Source: JAHFTY01 sp964584785 (GTDB lineage Bacteria > Acidobacteriota > Terriglobia > 20CM-2-55-15). Taken from it: 64,000 nucleotides of DNA. The stretch is taken from NCBI GenBank assembly GCA_964584785.1, contig CAZPBY010000006.1:102292-166291 (forward strand). Reading direction: 5' to 3'. The notes under the pieces are model-generated. The model worked only from the letters and a program-made list of their open reading frames with translations. It was not told the origin of the DNA and ran no database searches. This document shows, piece after piece, positions 62,943 to 64,000 of the stretch; position 1 is the stretch's first letter, and every line of letters begins with the position of its first letter. The position numbers and the translations under genes are program-made.

Positions 62943-63833
62943 ATGAAGAACCTGCTATTCGCCCTGACTGTGTGGTTCGGACAGACTCCGGTGCAGCCGG
63001 TTTTTGAGGTCGCATCGATCAAGGAGACGCGGCCGCCCTCGTCGATTGAGAATATCCAGGCAGGGCAGTTTCACATTGGGATCAGCATCAACGGATCCCG
63101 TGCCGACTATGGATTCATGTCGCTTGCCGACTTGATCCCATACGCTTATCGCGTGAAAACGTATCAACTGTCGGGACCGGGTTGGATGAACGAAACCCGA
63201 TGGGATATTTTGGCCAGGATTCCGCAAGGTCAACCTGCGGCTCGCGCTCCCGAGATGATGCAGAACCTTTTGGTGGAGCGGTTCAAAATGTCCATACATC
63301 GGGAGAACCGGGAGCAACCCGTTTACGCGTTGGTCGTTGGAAAAGGTGGACTGAAGATTAAAGAAGCTGCCCCGGAGGAAGAGTCCGCCGTGGACGGTGG
63401 TCTTAACGTTCGTATCAATACTGATTCGAGCGGCGTCACGATTTCCAGCGGCGCCACGGGAACCATGCGCATGTCGCCAGGTCCAAACGGCGGGATGCAG
63501 TTGCATATGGCGAAGATCAACATGGCTGCGCTTGCCGACAGGCTGACGCAGTTCATGGACCGGCCTGTTGTCGACGCCACTGGGCTCAACGGAAACTATC
63601 AAGTCACTCTGGATTTACCGATAGAAGCGATGAGTGGCATGGCTTTCGCGCAGAAATTGGCAGCGCTCTCGGGATTAGGTTCGTTTGGAGTCCCGGAGGC
63701 CAATGCTCCCGGCGCGTGGGTCGCGCCAATCATTAAATCGGTGAAGGACCTGGGCCTCGAATTGCAGTCCCGCAGAGCCCCCATCGAAACCGTCGTCGTG
63801 GACCGCCTGGAGAAAACTCCGACCGCGAACTGA
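62943..63833 (+). CDS. Secreted TIGR03435-family protein
   Basis: A 296-aa protein with a short signal (MKNLLFALTVWFGQTPVQ) and the TIGR03435 body: FEVASIKETRP, DYGFMSLADLIPYAYRVKTYQ, FKMSIHRENREQPVYAL, VVDATGLNGNYQV and the end ETVVVDRLEKTP. It resembles the 58138 protein and the tail of the M56 fusion at 4158. The ATG at 62943 follows GGAGAGCC. It is transcribed towards the partial MOSC gene. Confidence 0.87.
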   Translation: MKNLLFALTVWFGQTPVQPVFEVASIKETRPPSSIENIQAGQFHIGISINGSRADYGFMSLADLIPYAYRVKTYQLSGPGWMNETRWDILARIPQGQPAARAPEMMQNLLVERFKMSIHRENREQPVYALVVGKGGLKIKEAAPEEESAVDGGLNVRINTDSSGVTISSGATGTMRMSPGPNGGMQLHMAKINMAALADRLTQFMDRPVVDATGLNGNYQVTLDLPIEAMSGMAFAQKLAALSGLGSFGVPEANAPGAWVAPIIKSVKDLGLELQSRRAPIETVVVDRLEKTPTAN

Positions 63834-63851
63834 TTCATGATCAACTTGGAC

Positions 63852-64000
63852 CTACTCCAGTCTGATGGAATCACCACGTCGGACCTTGCCGACCTGCAGC
63901 ACCGAAGCATAAACACCGACATTAGCGTGGTTGTGCTGGGCTGCTGTGCGCAGGATGCCGACATCTTTCGGCAAATCGCCTTGAGGCAAGGTCGTCATCA
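63852..64000 (-). CDS. MOSC domain protein (partial, C-terminal end)
   Basis: The frame on the minus strand runs off the right edge. The visible residues (GDLPKDVGILRTAAQHNHAN, then VGVYASVLQVGKVRRGDSIRLE and stop) match the C-terminus of MOSC (YiiM-like) proteins, whose family end is GVYA-x-V-x-x-x-G-x-V-x-x-GD-x-V. MOSC domains carry sulfur for molybdenum-cofactor or related chemistry. The rest of the gene is outside the window. Confidence 0.65.
   Translation of the reverse strand, partial: MTTLPQGDLPKDVGILRTAAQHNHANVGVYASVLQVGKVRRGDSIRLE

Noticed and set aside
63599..63837. Plus/minus overlapping frames at the end of the TIGR03435 gene
   Set aside because: They are shadows of the TIGR03435 gene; only the MOSC end (63852 onwards) has a family match on the minus strand.

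Overview
The window is high-GC DNA that most likely comes from an Acidobacteriota genome (Solibacter- or Vicinamibacter-like soil lineages). The evidence is the combination of families: PadR plus ADOP-type duplicated permeases, three TIGR03435 domains, BlaI/M56 pairs, DUF1592 cytochromes with DUF1552 partners, secreted ankyrin proteins, sortilin-like BNR proteins and cytochrome c/PHM-like proteins. This is inference from gene content. No rRNA, tRNA, CRISPR array or complete insertion sequence was seen.

Layout. 1-8.8 kb: a partial TPR protein with a TolB/FlgO-like N-terminus, a GT4 glycosyltransferase, a secreted protein, a JAMM peptidase, a BlaI repressor with two operator-like palindromes, and an unusual M56 / FGE-like / TIGR03435 triple fusion. 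A proline-racemase-family enzyme and a DUF4097-like protein follow. 8.9-15.1 kb: a cytochrome c, an aromatic amino acid ammonia-lyase, a PadR-ADOP pair and a stand-alone FGE-like protein. 15.2-39.7 kb: two mirrored copies of a three-gene cassette (DUF1592 multi-domain cytochrome, Tat-exported DUF1552 protein, secreted ankyrin protein). They flank about 13 kb of mostly exported proteins: sortilin-like, two cytochrome/PHM-like proteins, a prolyl oligopeptidase, a metal-binding protein and a dipeptidase, plus MsrB. 39.9-48.2 kb: a 1.8-thousand-residue Kelch/YDG/MBG surface protein behind a possible structured RNA leader, an ankyrin protein, a glycine-zipper protein and an acyltransferase. 48.4-52 kb: a 41-bp perfect inverted repeat element, DUF1992, SDR, an acyl-CoA synthetase and a second DUF4097-like protein. 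52-64 kb: a YihY-like membrane protein, an ADOP permease among three decayed ADOP tails and a DUF433 remnant, a YtrA-type GntR with a 25-bp palindromic operator and its membrane partner, two TIGR03435 proteins, DUF3300, a metallo-beta-lactamase-fold hydrolase and the end of a MOSC-domain gene.

Several intergenic spaces carry a family of about 84-nt hairpin repeats (REP-like) whose arms read roughly CACGAAGCCCGTCGC. Most of the encoded proteins carry signal peptides, so the region looks devoted to envelope and extracellular functions: haem and copper redox chemistry, peptide degradation and surface display. Likely operons are the two cassettes, the metal-binding/cytochrome pair (4-nt overlap), BlaI-M56 (4-nt overlap), PadR-ADOP and GntR-membrane protein.
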